Below are positions 47,512 to 58,015 of a stretch of 64,000 bases of DNA, in pieces. The position numbers and the translations under genes were made by a program. Origin of the DNA: Celoporthe dispersa. Taxonomy: Eukaryota > Ascomycota > Sordariomycetes > Diaporthales > Cryphonectriaceae. Below the pieces are notes generated by a model that was given only the letters and a program-made list of their open reading frames with translations, did not search any database and was not told the DNA's origin. Location of the stretch: contig WAID01000015.1 of the NCBI GenBank assembly GCA_016584495.1, positions 1,674,501 to 1,738,500 of the forward strand, read 5' to 3'. Position 1 is the first letter of the stretch; each line of letters starts with the position of its first letter.

Positions 47512-49301
47512 ATGCCACCCAAGACAAAGGCAGCGTCCAAACAAAGAGATCTGGAAAGTAAGTAGACATGATGCAAAACTCCTCTCTCGCACACACATCC
47601 GCCCTCTACTGCCAAGCAAAATTTCATTCGTCACACACGCCCAACTGACCAAGCGCCCTCCTCTCCTTATAGCCAAACCTCAGGACGAGGCCCCTCCAAA
47701 GACAGTCAGCGAGCGCTCTGCCCGCGTCTACGCCCAAGGCCACCCGTACTCCGTCACCCTCGCCACCAGCGGACCCAGCGGCCTGTCCCCAGCCGAGCGC
47801 ACTGTCTGGGCCAACGCCCACTACGCCCGGTCGCCCACGCTCCTCAAGCAGCTGGGCAACAAGTCCCAACGTGACGTCTGGAAGGTTGTCAACGAGACAG
47901 GCGGCCTACCCCTGCGAGCCCTCAGGACCAGCCACAGCTGGGGCAGGGATCGCTTCGGCGCAGACCTGGGCGAGTACCCGCCCGAACAGTTTGCCAAGAG
48001 GAGCGAGAGGGCCCTGCAGCTGGCGGCGCTGGAGGTGCAGCGGCGCGCCTTCCTGGAGAAGAGAGAGCGCGAGCGTGCGAGGTGGGTCGACCCCGACACG
48101 AAGGAGGTCGTCGCCGTGAGCCACGAGGAGATCGAGGAGGAGAGGCTGCGGCGCAGCGAGATTGCCACGCTGAGGATGGAGCTCTACGGTGAGAGGTCGG
48201 GCGCGTACGGCACGGACCCGGACTGGGACGATGTCGTGCCCATGCCGGTGGAGGATGGTGAGCAGACGCTGGCTGCGATTGCGTACCCGGAGGATTATGC
48301 TGAGGGTATGTTTCCTTCCTCTTCCTCCCCTCCCCCCTCCCCCGGCCCGATACCTCCCCAGCACGCATATCTTGCGGGGAACCAGTACGTGGTGTATATT
48401 GACATCAAGTGCAGCCATCTCTTACCTCCGCGCCGTGATGGCCAAGAAGGAGTATTCGCCCCGCTGCCTCCGCCTTACCCAACACATCATCTCCCTGAAC
48501 CCTGCGCACTACACCGTGTGGCTGTACCGCTTCTCCATCGTGGAAGCGCTCAAGATCCCGCTCCCGGAGGAGATGGAGTGGCTCAACAAGGTGTCCATGG
48601 AAAACCTCAAGAACTACCAGATCTGGCACCACCGCCGCCTGCTCCTGGACCACTACCTCCCGACCATCCAGTCGTCCCCGGACAAGGCCGCCGAGCTGGC
48701 ACGGTCCGAGCAGGAGTTCCTCACCCAGATCCTGGCAGAGGATACCAAGAACTACCACGTCTGGTCGTACAGGCAGTACATGGTGCCGAAGCTGGGCATC
48801 TTTGGGGAGAGCGAGGTCAAGGCCACCGAGGACCTGGTCGACGAGGACGTCCGCAACAACTCTGCCTGGTCGCACCGCTTCTTTGTGGTCTTCTCGGACC
48901 CCGAGCACACCACGCCGGGAAGCCTGCCGATGGAGCAAGACCCGGCGGTGCCGGCGGAGATCATCGACCGGGAGGTCCAGTACGCACAGGACAAGATCCT
49001 TCTGGCGCCTCAGAACCAGAGCCCGTGGAACTACCTGCGCGGCGTGCTGGGCAAGGGCGGGAGGAAGATGGGCAGCGTGGAGGAGTTTGTGGGCCAGTTC
49101 GTGAGCGGTGTCGGCACAGAGGAGGAGAAGGTCACGAGCACGCATGGCCTGGAGATGCTGGCGGAGATTTACGCGGAGAAGGGCGAGGTGGACAAGGCGG
49201 ACCTGTGTCTGCGGCGTCTCGGGGAGAAGTGGGATCGTGTAAGGCTTGGCTACTGGCAGTGGAGGAGGCGGATGCTCACGGCTGAGGATGTGGACGCTTA
49301 G
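47512..49301 (+). CDS. RAM2: Protein farnesyltransferase / geranylgeranyltransferase I alpha subunit, with N-terminal extension
   Basis: Shared alpha subunit of the two CAAX prenyltransferases. Exons are 47512-47557, 47673-48305 and 48415-49301, giving 521 aa. The C-terminal 320 residues contain the PPTA repeats, recognised by NPAHYTVWLYR, NYQIWHHRRLLLDHY, NYHVWSYRQYMV, NNSAWSHRFFVV and NQSPWNYLRGVL. The usual N-terminal segment (DPDWDDVVPMPVEDG, then LAAIAYPEDYAEAISYLR) starts only near residue 200. Before it lies an open stretch of about 185 residues without stops or frame breaks, containing LSPAERTVWANAHYARSP and a charged helix rich in R and E. Known family members are about 330-370 aa. 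I do not recognise the extension. It could be a genuine fusion, a lineage-specific insertion, or a separate gene merged by my model. Confidence 0.88.
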
Positions 49302-50251
49302 ATGACGCTGTCAGGCTATGTATGGGTGATGAACTGATGTGGGCATGCGGTGAGCTTGAAATTGTGGTTAGAGGGTACATGGGTCCAGCATGGCAGGTAT
49401 GTTTTCCTCGATAGATTTTGCCTTGATTGTAGGACGCAATGAGTTCTCAGATCTATTGTCTTTGTCTCTCTGCCCTTCCTTGTCTCTACCTAAGTTGTTT
49501 GTCTAAGAATACCCACGAGCCATTCGTCTCGGGGTAGTGACGCGCGTGGTCATACTCTCCTACGACATTTCATCATTCAGTGAACAGGACTCCGTATCAG
49601 TTTCTCGTCGAGCAAGATGTCTCTCATGACGAGCTTATTGAATTATCTGCATGTTGTCGTATGCCGAAACACGAGCCAGACTACCAATGCCATCCTCCAA
49701 CTCAAGTCACGGCTATGATATTTCTGCGGACGTTGTTGGTGATATGAAGCCATGCGTCATCTTCACTCTCTCTCGTAGTTGTTCGACCCATACAAGACCC
49801 GACTGAACCCAGACCCTCAGCATTGCCGCATTGGCGCTCTGCCAGATAATGTTCATGGCCGCCTTGAGTGTGTGCAACGCTTGTTCCCTAGTCCTGCTGA
49901 ATTGATCTTGACATGTACATGTCGTCCCTTCTAATCCAGGTTTCCCCTCCTATGGAGTCAATCGGAGGAGACTCCTGGTGCCAGGCGAGCCAGACGACCA
50001 GACTGCATCGCCTCCTAAAACAGCTGCCAGCGCATATGCCTGCTCAAGTCCCGACGAGGCTGCAGAGGAAAGACATCCTCCCTGTCGTATCGATTTCCCC
50101 GCCTCTTTCTGCGTGTAACGGTGGTCCAACCCCCATCCCAGTCGCTGCCCCTCGTGTCCATGTTATTGGCGGTAGTGACGAGAATATGGTTCCTGTTCGA
50201 CATGTCGTAGTCGCTGATGACGCCGAAGCCAGTAGTACCCAGACCGCGATC
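49302..50251. other. Intergenic region between convergent genes
   Basis: It holds the 3' regions of RAM2 and MTR2. I found no supported coding region. Confidence 0.6.
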
Positions 50252-50836
50252 CTATAGCGTCCTGTAGTTCTGCGAGGCGATCAGGAACCTCTTGGCATTC
50301 CGGGGCGCGTTCCGGCCGCGGGCATCCCAGTTGGGCACCAGCACAAAGACGTCGCTGAAGGTCTTGCGCGTCGGCTCGGGCTCGGTTTCGAGGTGCAGTG
50401 TGCCCATGACGCTGACCGCCATGCTGATCCGTCCGCCGCTCTTGTCTGGGCCCTTGGAGCGGACGTGCTCGGGGGCTGCCACCAGGTAGTCGTCGTTGAT
50501 GACCTGGGCGTCGAAGCTGTCGACCTCGTACCGCACGCGCTGCTTGCCAGTTCGCGGATGTCGGTGGGCGTCGCTGGTGGTGCCACCGTTTGTGGTGGTG
50601 GCGGTGGCGCCGCGCTGCTCCTCAAGGAGGGCCTCGTACTGGCTCGGGCTGGTCAGGTTCGCGCCGTTGATGGTGATGTCGGCCGTGGCGCCTGCGTTGG
50701 TGTACTTGGTGTTGGAGTTGATGTAGTAAGAGGAGAGGGGGCGGGCTTCGTTCAGGTCGCGATAGTACCAGTCGACGAAGAGCTGAGCACCGTCGCTGGA
50801 CACCTTGACCTCGGTGTCTTCGGTCGGATAGGACAT
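50252..50836 (-). CDS. MTR2: NTF2-like mRNA export factor Mtr2
   Basis: Partner of Mex67 in bulk mRNA export through the nuclear pore. A single 585-nt frame gives 194 aa. The NTF2-like fold begins with FVDWYYRDLNEARPLSSYYI. Central parts include ADITINGANLTSPSQYEALL and VDSFDAQVINDDYLVAAPEH. The C-terminus FSDVFVLVPNWDARGRN followed by RFLIASQNYRTL matches the typical end of fungal Mtr2 (LIxSQNFR). Two low-complexity Thr/Gly insertions and a GPDKSGGR loop lie between strands. The assignment rests on remembered family pattern; a general NTF2-domain protein is the alternative. Confidence 0.82.
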   Translation of the reverse strand: MSYPTEDTEVKVSSDGAQLFVDWYYRDLNEARPLSSYYINSNTKYTNAGATADITINGANLTSPSQYEALLEEQRGATATTTNGGTTSDAHRHPRTGKQRVRYEVDSFDAQVINDDYLVAAPEHVRSKGPDKSGGRISMAVSVMGTLHLETEPEPTRKTFSDVFVLVPNWDARGRNAPRNAKRFLIASQNYRTL

Positions 50837-51322
50837 CTTGGGCGGGTTGGTTGGTTTGTTGTGGTTGACGTGGATTTGAGGTTGATCTTGTCGGTGTAGA
50901 ATGAACGAGTCTCGAGTATGCTCTGTCTGGAGCGTGTCACGAGCTTGATAGGAGTGGTAGCAAGAGAGTCACTGCTACTTATATGAGGGATTTCGTCTAA
51001 CGTGGTGAAAGTCTGGGCAAGTTACGCAGTGAGGCATTGACGGTGACGAGAGAAGAGGGTATGAATTGTTTGGGCTGGAGCCTGGACAGTGCGGCGCATT
51101 GGTGGAGGCTGCCTATCAGTACTAAGGTGGTGAGGGCCGCTAGCGGCAGCACAGTTATCCGAGCTAGGTACCCGCACAGCCCTTGTCGATAAGAGCTCTT
51201 CCGTAACTTTTTTTTTTTTGGTGAAGTCAGGCGAGACGCGCACCGCGGCGGGACTAAGCAGTTCGCTCACCCTCGAGGCGTACCTTGTTTGTGTCGGATG
51301 CCACCACCACCACCACCACCAG
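50837..51322. other. Divergent promoter region (MTR2 and MSM1)
   Basis: It contains a T12 run near 51208-51220 and a CAC trinucleotide repeat at about 51300-51320 directly before the MSM1 start. No gene is seen. Confidence 0.6.
51300..51320. repeat. CAC trinucleotide microsatellite in the MSM1 5' leader
   Basis: Seven CAC-type units lie immediately upstream of the ATG at 51323. Confidence 0.9.
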
Positions 51323-53284
51323 ATGGACCGGCTTCTCCTGCGGCCAGGTAGGCTAAGGAGCCTTCGACCGACTATATCCTCAAGGCCTGGCTGGATTTGT
51401 GCCTCGTGCTGTCACAATGTCACCACCCGGCCCTTCAGCAGTGCTCGCCGCCATCACGAGAAGCAAGCGGCGGTTTCGACACCACCTGAGCCGGCGGCAG
51501 TGGTCCCGCCCACCCCGTCCAAGCCCTACTACGTGACGACGCCAATCTTTTACGTCAATGCAGCACCTCATGTTGGTCACATGTATAGCATGGTCCTCGC
51601 CGACGTCCTGAAAAGATGGCATGCCCTGGACGGACAGCGGTCTCTCCTCCTCACCGGTACCGACGAGCACGGCATGAAGATCCAACAAGCCGCGGCTGCC
51701 AACGACACCCTCCCCAAGCAGTGGTGCGATGCACAGGCCAACAAGTTTCGCGCCCTGGCGGCGTCGGCGAACCTCGCGAACGACTTCTTCATCCGGACCA
51801 CAGACGAGGACCACAAGGAGGCGGTTAGGCATTTCTGGTTTCTGCTCAAGGAGAGGGGCCTGGTGTACGAGTCAAAACATGAGGGCTGGTACTGCGTCAG
51901 TGATGAGACTTTCTACCCGGAGGCCATGCTCACGAGGGAAGGTCGACCCGCTCACGGGTCAGGTGTCGATGGCGTCCATCGAGACCGGCAACTCGGTGGA
52001 GTGGATAGAGGAGAAGAACTATCACTTCCGGATGACGGCGCTGAAAGACCAACTGCTGGCATTCTACAAGGAGAACCCTGAATGGATCGTCCCCAAGCAG
52101 AGGATGCGAGAGGTGGTAGATTGGGTCACGAACAACCTCGAGGACCTCTCCATATCCCGGCCGTCAAATCGCCTGGACTGGGGCATCCGTGTTCCCGATG
52201 ACGAAAGCCAGACCATCTATGTCTGGGTGGATGCTCTCATCAACTACCTGACCAAGGCTGGCTTTCCGAACTGGGCGCCGGGAAAGCAATCGGAAGGCGG
52301 ATGGCCTGCAGACGTGCACGTCATTGGCAAAGACATCCTCCGCTTCCATGGTGTATACTGGCCCGCACTCTTGCTGGCCGTCGACATTCCGCCCCCGAAG
52401 AAGCTTCTCAGCCATGCGCACTGGACAATGAGCGGCAAGAAGATGTCAAAATCTCTGGGAAATGTCGTCAACCCGTTTCATGCTCTGGAACGATTTGGAG
52501 TCGATGTGATGCGGTTCTTTATGATTCATGACGGTGGCATTGAGAACGACGCCGACTACAGTAATGACTTCATTGTGGAAAGATACAGAAAGCTGCTGCA
52601 AGGCACGATCGGGAACCTGCTGAGCAGAGTCACGCGGGCAAAGGCCTGGAGTGTGAGGGAGAGCGTCCTGGCGGCACCCATCCTTACCGCTGATATACAT
52701 ATGTCCCGGCTCAGCGCTCGTCACGCGGAGCTGTTCAAGGCGCAAGAGGCAATGCTCTCCGAGCTCCATGACCAGATGCAGGCCCTCATGGAGAAGCCTA
52801 ACCCCCGCCTGGCACTCATGTTCCTCATGCAGGTAGCTTCCGAGGTAAGTGGTAGCTTGTGTGGTCCATATCACCTGCGCGCGCGGGCAGCGTGACCGGC
52901 TTGCTCACACGAAAACAGGCCAACAAATTCATCACTGAGATGGCGCCCTGGGACATGACGAAGCGATACATTGAGATACTGAGCGAACCAGGCCGATCGC
53001 AGCTATCTGGAGAGGCACTGGACCTCAAGTCACTGCGCGCCAAGACGATATACATCCTGGCCGATACCCTCCGCAGTGTGGGCATTCTCCTGCAGCCCTT
53101 TATGCCAGAGAAGGCCAAGGACATGCTGGACGTTCTAGGTGTCGCTGAAGATAAAAGGCAGCTTGGGTATGTTGGCCTGGGCAAGGACTTTAGCTACGGA
53201 GTGCCCATGACCCCTGCTGGGACCGGCGGGCACCAGGGCTTGTTCCCTCCACTAGAGTTCGAACCCATCAAGCGGCGGTCATGA
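51323..53284 (+). CDS. MSM1: Mitochondrial methionyl-tRNA synthetase
   Basis: Class I aminoacyl-tRNA synthetase that charges mitochondrial tRNA-Met. Exons are 51323-52844 and 52919-53284 (74-nt intron), giving about 628 aa. The Arg-rich N-terminus (MDRLLLRPGRLRSLRPTISS) lacks acidic residues and suits mitochondrial import. The Rossmann fold starts YYVTTPIFYVNAAPHVGHMY, with HVGH as the HIGH motif. TDEHGMKIQQAA follows. The second signature KKMSKSLGN is intact near residue 372. The frame moves +1 in the GGG at 51936-51938 inside the connective domain; removing one G gives an integral codon count. The C-terminal anticodon-binding helices end in EPIKRRS. Confidence 0.93.
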
Positions 53285-53618
53285 TACTCGAATAGAGAAC
53301 AATTATGGCTTGAGTAGACGTGATGATACTCGCTAGATTGGTTGCCAGAATTGTATATTAAATCAGTGCACCAAATGCCACATCAATACCTTTTTTTTTT
53401 TTAAAAAAAAAACAAAAAAAAAACAAAAAAAAAACTCCTGTCTGAGAAGAGCATTGGTCGCGCGTGAAGGAGGTGGTGGTGCTCCACGTTACCTGCTCCA
53501 TGAAAAGGCCCCGGCAAAGATTTACTTACTCAATCCCGCTCCTCTCCAATAGGGCTTTCCTCTCACTTCCTCGCATCCCTTGGCCATCCTGCTCTGCACC
53601 GCCACCAATATTCTAGCT
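53285..53618. other. Intergenic region with T/A homopolymer block
   Basis: Located between the MSM1 stop and the NAT9 start. It holds T12 at 53391-53402 followed by interrupted A runs to 53434, which could fold into a hairpin. There is no gene. Confidence 0.7.
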
Positions 53619-54563
53619 ATGATACTCAATAAAAACATTGGTGAGGTTTTCTTTTTTTCTTCTTCTTTTCTTTCTCCAATGAGCCTCATCTTTGCTTCCT
53701 TCTTTCCCCTTTCCTCGTGATATACTAACTAATATATCTATCCCACACAGCAATATCAAGTCCAGCGGTGCTTCTGGTGCCTTACGACCGCCGCCATGTC
53801 CCACGTTACCACGAGTGGATGAGCGACCCGGTGAGTTGAGCCCTCTAAACAAAACTCTGCACAACGTCACTAGCACAGCCAGAGGAAATAAGAAGACAAA
53901 AAAATACTGAACTCTTTGACTTTAGTCAATTCAAGAAGCCACCGCCTCCGAGCCACTGACTCTCGAGGAAGAGTACGAGAACCAAGAGTCATGGCGCGCC
54001 TCGCATGACAAGCTCACGTTCATCCTCTGCCAGCCCCTCCGAGCCGGCTGCTCTGAGCCGCCCGCGTCCGTCAGCGCTGGTGATGTTGATAGCTCGGAAA
54101 AGATGATTGGTGACATCAATTTCTTCCTGTACCCAGACGACGAGGAGGGAGGACGAAGTACAGGGAGGAGGAGGAGAGAGCAGCAAATCGTGCCGCTGGG
54201 ACCTCCTGCATCGGCGAGGTGGATATCATGATCGCCGGCCAAGGCGACAGAGGCAAGGGCCTAGGCAAGGCGGCCGTCTCGGCGTTTCTGCACTACATCT
54301 GGATGAACCTGGATGGGATCCTGGGAGAGTACAGCCAGGGCGCGGCAGGCGGAGAGTCGAGGCTGATGAGGCTCAAGTTGCTCATGGCGAAGATCAAGGC
54401 TACGAACGTGGGGAGCATTGCGCTCTTCAGGCGCCTGGGCTTTGAGCAGGAGGGCGAGGTGAACTACTTCGGGGAGGTGAAGATGGTGCTGAAAGACTTT
54501 GTGGGCATAGCGAAGGCGGCTGAGGGATATAAGGAGCTGGAGTATAGCAGACTGACGGATTGA
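53619..54563 (+). CDS. NAT9: NAT9-type GNAT N-acetyltransferase
   Basis: Exons are 53619-53640, 53751-53830 and 53926-54563, giving about 246 aa. The N-terminus MILNKNIAISSPAVLLVPYD, then YHEWMSDPSIQEATASEPLT and LTLEEEYENQESWR are the typical NAT9 pattern. KMIGDINFFLYPDD and the acetyl-CoA loop GDRGKGLGKAAVSAFL follow, with SIALFRRLGFEQEGEVNYFG at the end of the GNAT fold. The frame is lost by -1 near the GGG at 54147-54149; adding one G links the halves and gives exactly 247 codons. NAT9 proteins are linked to N-terminal or tubulin acetylation in animals; the fungal substrate is not known to me. Confidence 0.88.
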
Positions 54564-54657
54564 GCTGTGTTAGACTTATTCGGCACATAGAGGCGATGTG
54601 TTGCTTCCCAACGTCCTTCCTTTTTTTTTGGGGGGGGGAGGGGCTATTTCTATGCTG

Positions 54658-55799
54658 TCATGCATCGAGACCAAACTGCACCCTGTACTTCTGGAGCATC
54701 CCTAGGCTGATGTTCGAGCCACCACAGACCACCACGACGATATTCTTCGCAGCCCACTCATCATCAGACAGTCCCTTGCCGAGATACCTCCTCAGATCTC
54801 CATTGTACACAGTAGCGATCGTCGCACCACAAGCACTCTCCACCAACATGCGCGCATCGTCGAGGAACCTCGACATGGCCTCTACAGACTCCCCTGTCCG
54901 TCACCACCGCACTGATGAGATCACCTCCCGCCCGCCTCGTCCACGCAAATGTCTCGTCTCCAACCCTCGTCGCGCCCAGAGACGTGGCAATCGTCGTGAT
55001 CCCCGGGAGCGTCACCAACTCGCCCGCCCTGACGCTCGCGTTGAGGCTGTCCCCGCCGCGCGTCTCGATAGCAACCACCTTGGGCGTCCCACACCCAGAC
55101 CCCGTCAGCTTCTGCACGCCCTGCATGATCCCGCACAGCAGCCCGCCTCCGCCGACATTACAGACAATGCCATCGATGGGTTTTCCGAAGCCCCCGTCGC
55201 CCATCTGCGCCCGCAGCTCGTCCACCATGGTCTCCGCGCCGTCCCAGAGATCCTGGTGGTCAAACGGCGGGACGTACACCGCGGCGGCCCCCGGGTGGTC
55301 CCTCTCGAACGCGGGGATGACGACCTCGCGCAGGTGCCTGTCGGCCGCGGCCCAGCTCTCCCCGGTCTGCACGACGTCGGCGCCTAGGTCGCGCAGCTTG
55401 GCGACCATGTGCGGGAGCGTGGTCAGCGGCACGACGACGGTGGCCGGGCGGCCGAGGGTGTTGGCGGTGGTGATGCACGCCAGCCCTGCGTTGCCGCCGG
55501 AGGAGGAGTAGAAGCGGACGGTGCCGTTCTCGTGCGACGAGGAGGATGTGGAGGACTCGACGACCCGGAGCATGAGGTTGCCTATGCCGCGGGACTTGAA
55601 GGAGCCTGAGGGCTGGAGGTTCTCGAGCTTGAGGTAGATGTTGCTGGGGGGCCTCTCGTCAGCCTTGTTTCAGGTGTTTAAAAAGGTAGTAGTGGGTTGT
55701 GGTCAATATTCACCATCCTGCTGCCCGCGATAGGGGTGCCGAGAAGATACACGGCGTCTCGATCCAGGGCCGTGGAGGTCGTTTCGATTCAGATTCCAT
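54658..55799 (-). CDS. CHA1: L-serine/L-threonine dehydratase (catabolic, PLP-dependent)
   Basis: Deaminates serine to pyruvate and threonine to 2-oxobutyrate in the cytosol. Exons on the minus strand are 55799-55714 and 55643-54658 (70-nt intron), giving about 356 aa, normal for the family. PWIETP starts the fold. The PLP lysine sits in LKLENLQPSGSFKSRGIGN, the phosphate loop includes SSSGGNAGLA, and the glycine-rich NVGGGGLLCGIMQG and the C-terminal VVVVCGGSNISL segments are present. The frame moves +1 at the C4 run of 54891-54894; removing one base reconnects VVTDGESVEAMSRFLDD and gives an integral codon count. The gene is convergent with NAT9, with only 94 bp between stop codons. Confidence 0.9.
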
Positions 55800-58015
55800 C
55801 TCTGCGAGGGGCGGCCCAAGCCAGGCCGTGTAGTACCTGTGCAGGGGTTGTAAGGCTTCCCTTCTTCCCTCCTTCGCCCACTTCTCCTCTGTTCCTGCCA
55901 GAAAAGACTGGTGAAGTCGTCTGCTGAAATTTTTGCAGATGTTCTGAAACGGCAGGTTGCTGGGACAAAGACAGGGCCGTGCGAAGCGATCTCGGTGTTT
56001 TTTCCTATTAAAAAAAAAGAAAGTAAATTCCCAGGTCTCTGACCTCCTCTTGTCAATATGCGATGAAAACAAAAAAATTGGTTGTCACACAAGGGCCTTA
56101 TATTTGGACAAGACAGAGCAGGGCCTTTTATTTCTTTGGATGAGACTTGGCTGGTGCGCATTTGAGCGGTGCGCTGGCCCCCGAAACAAAGGACGATCCC
56201 GCGCGCTCATACACTGCAGCAGGCCGCTGTTCCGGTACCCACTCCGAGACCGCTCCGCTTGGGAACTAATTAATTAATTACTACACAGTAGAATTAGTGA
56301 CAAAATATCTCTGAGATTGTCACTTTATATAAAGAGATGCACTATACCTTGAAGCCTGCCCAGGTGGTTGACGAAAAGCTGTGAGCCACAGGAAGTGAAC
56401 ATGAAGGCACCTGGGCTCTCAGGAGCAGCTCTCTGGTTTAATAATTAAGATGTAAATATGGGGGCACCTGAAAGGGGGCGGCACAGACAATGCGCAGCAG
56501 TATTTTGTGACAGGTATTGGGGAAGGCAAGGGGGAAATCATTATATGAAAAAGGTCTGTCTTGGAGTAATCTGTGAAGAACTTTGAATTGTGTCTCTTAC
56601 ATTGTAAACAAGCAATTACTACATTCCTCACTTCCAATCAATTACTTGCTCCTGGAGAAAACCAGTGCTATTTGGTCTATCAATCTTGCAGCACAAGATT
56701 CCAGCATATGGAAATGTCAAATGTTCTCCATGGCCACTTTTCAATACGAAAGAGAATTGTGGGAGGAGAATTGTACAGCAGAGGACAATGCGGTGATTGT
56801 TATGCATCATTTATCCTGATATTTCGAATCTCCACAAGTATAAAACTGCATCAAGGGAGGCAGGGAGAGGATGCTGGCTTGTCAACAATGATTGATGAAA
56901 TGATAGACTGAACACAGGTAGACTTCATGGTCTCCTCAACTTGTGCCTGTGGGTGATCGATAATATGTAACAACTCCTCATAGACTTTTTTGGGCTCACT
57001 TGCTATGATTCTTTTTAGGCTACTTTTCTTTAGCAGTCTAATAAACTTGACATCCCATGTACTTGCCATTTGCAAAAAGAAAGGAAAAGAAAGAAGAGGG
57101 GGGAGGAGGGGGGAGGAGAATAGTTACTGCCTTGAGCTGCCAGTCTACTCTCAATGGTAAGTTCACTTTCCTGGGCGTCAGTCTAATGCAGTGGGACGCC
57201 CTTTTCAACAATCCCTTATTTGAATATTGACTGTGTTCTAATATTTCTCTTCTCCCACTTCTATGGGAGTTTCGTGGTCTGCATAATATTTCGAGAAGTT
57301 GATCATGTGAGGAGTGGAAGGCATTCACCAACTTCCACAAAACATTCATCCTTTAAGATGACAAGTTTAGTACTCACTCTACCAAATACCTCTAGATAGA
57401 ATTTACAGCTCAGATATGACACCACCCACAGGCATTTGTTACCCGACCCAACTTCTACCTTGAACTTCAGACAGGGAAGCTTTTGCCTTCCTCTGTTTAA
57501 AGAGCCATGTACCTCTCTGATCTCTTACTTGTCTGTGAATGCTACTGAAGATTTCAGTGCACTCTTCCCTACAGCATACTTAAACACCTTTTCCAACACA
57601 GAATCTGCTCTGCGCTAGCTATACCAAAGCTGGGTTCTGTTGCAAGACCTTAGCATTGTCCTCCTAGCACAAACATCCTGCAGCTTGTCTTCTCCCATTT
57701 CTGTCTTCAGGAGAAGTGCTGCAGCAAGGCTTTGTGACAGAACACTTCTCGAGTCTTGGTAAGTGACTCCCTATAGCACTACTTGGCCAGTCAGTTAATT
57801 CCTAGTAAATCATGCTCGTCACCAACCCCACCCCATTATTCTCACATCTCCGCTACACCTAGCTGAACCTGTTGAATCTTTCCAGAGCTCCTCCTGTCGA
57901 CTAAGCACACCGCGATCAAGAACACCACCTCGACTAAGCGGAGGGCTGTCTAAGGAAAAACAAAATTAATCAAAACCTTCATTGGCGACACCATAGGGCA
58001 CAGAATCTTTTCAAA
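55800..58015. other. Intergenic region, partly AT-rich
   Basis: These 2.2 kb lie between divergent starts. The part from about 56230 to 57700 is clearly poorer in GC than its neighbours and includes an AATT tandem at 56266-56281. Interrupted protein-like frames on the minus strand (about 56851-57600) may be a decayed gene or transposon remnant, but no family was recognised. Confidence 0.5.

Noticed and set aside
48405..49145. 246-aa open frame opposite RAM2
   Set aside because: Shadow of the PPTA repeats on the plus strand.
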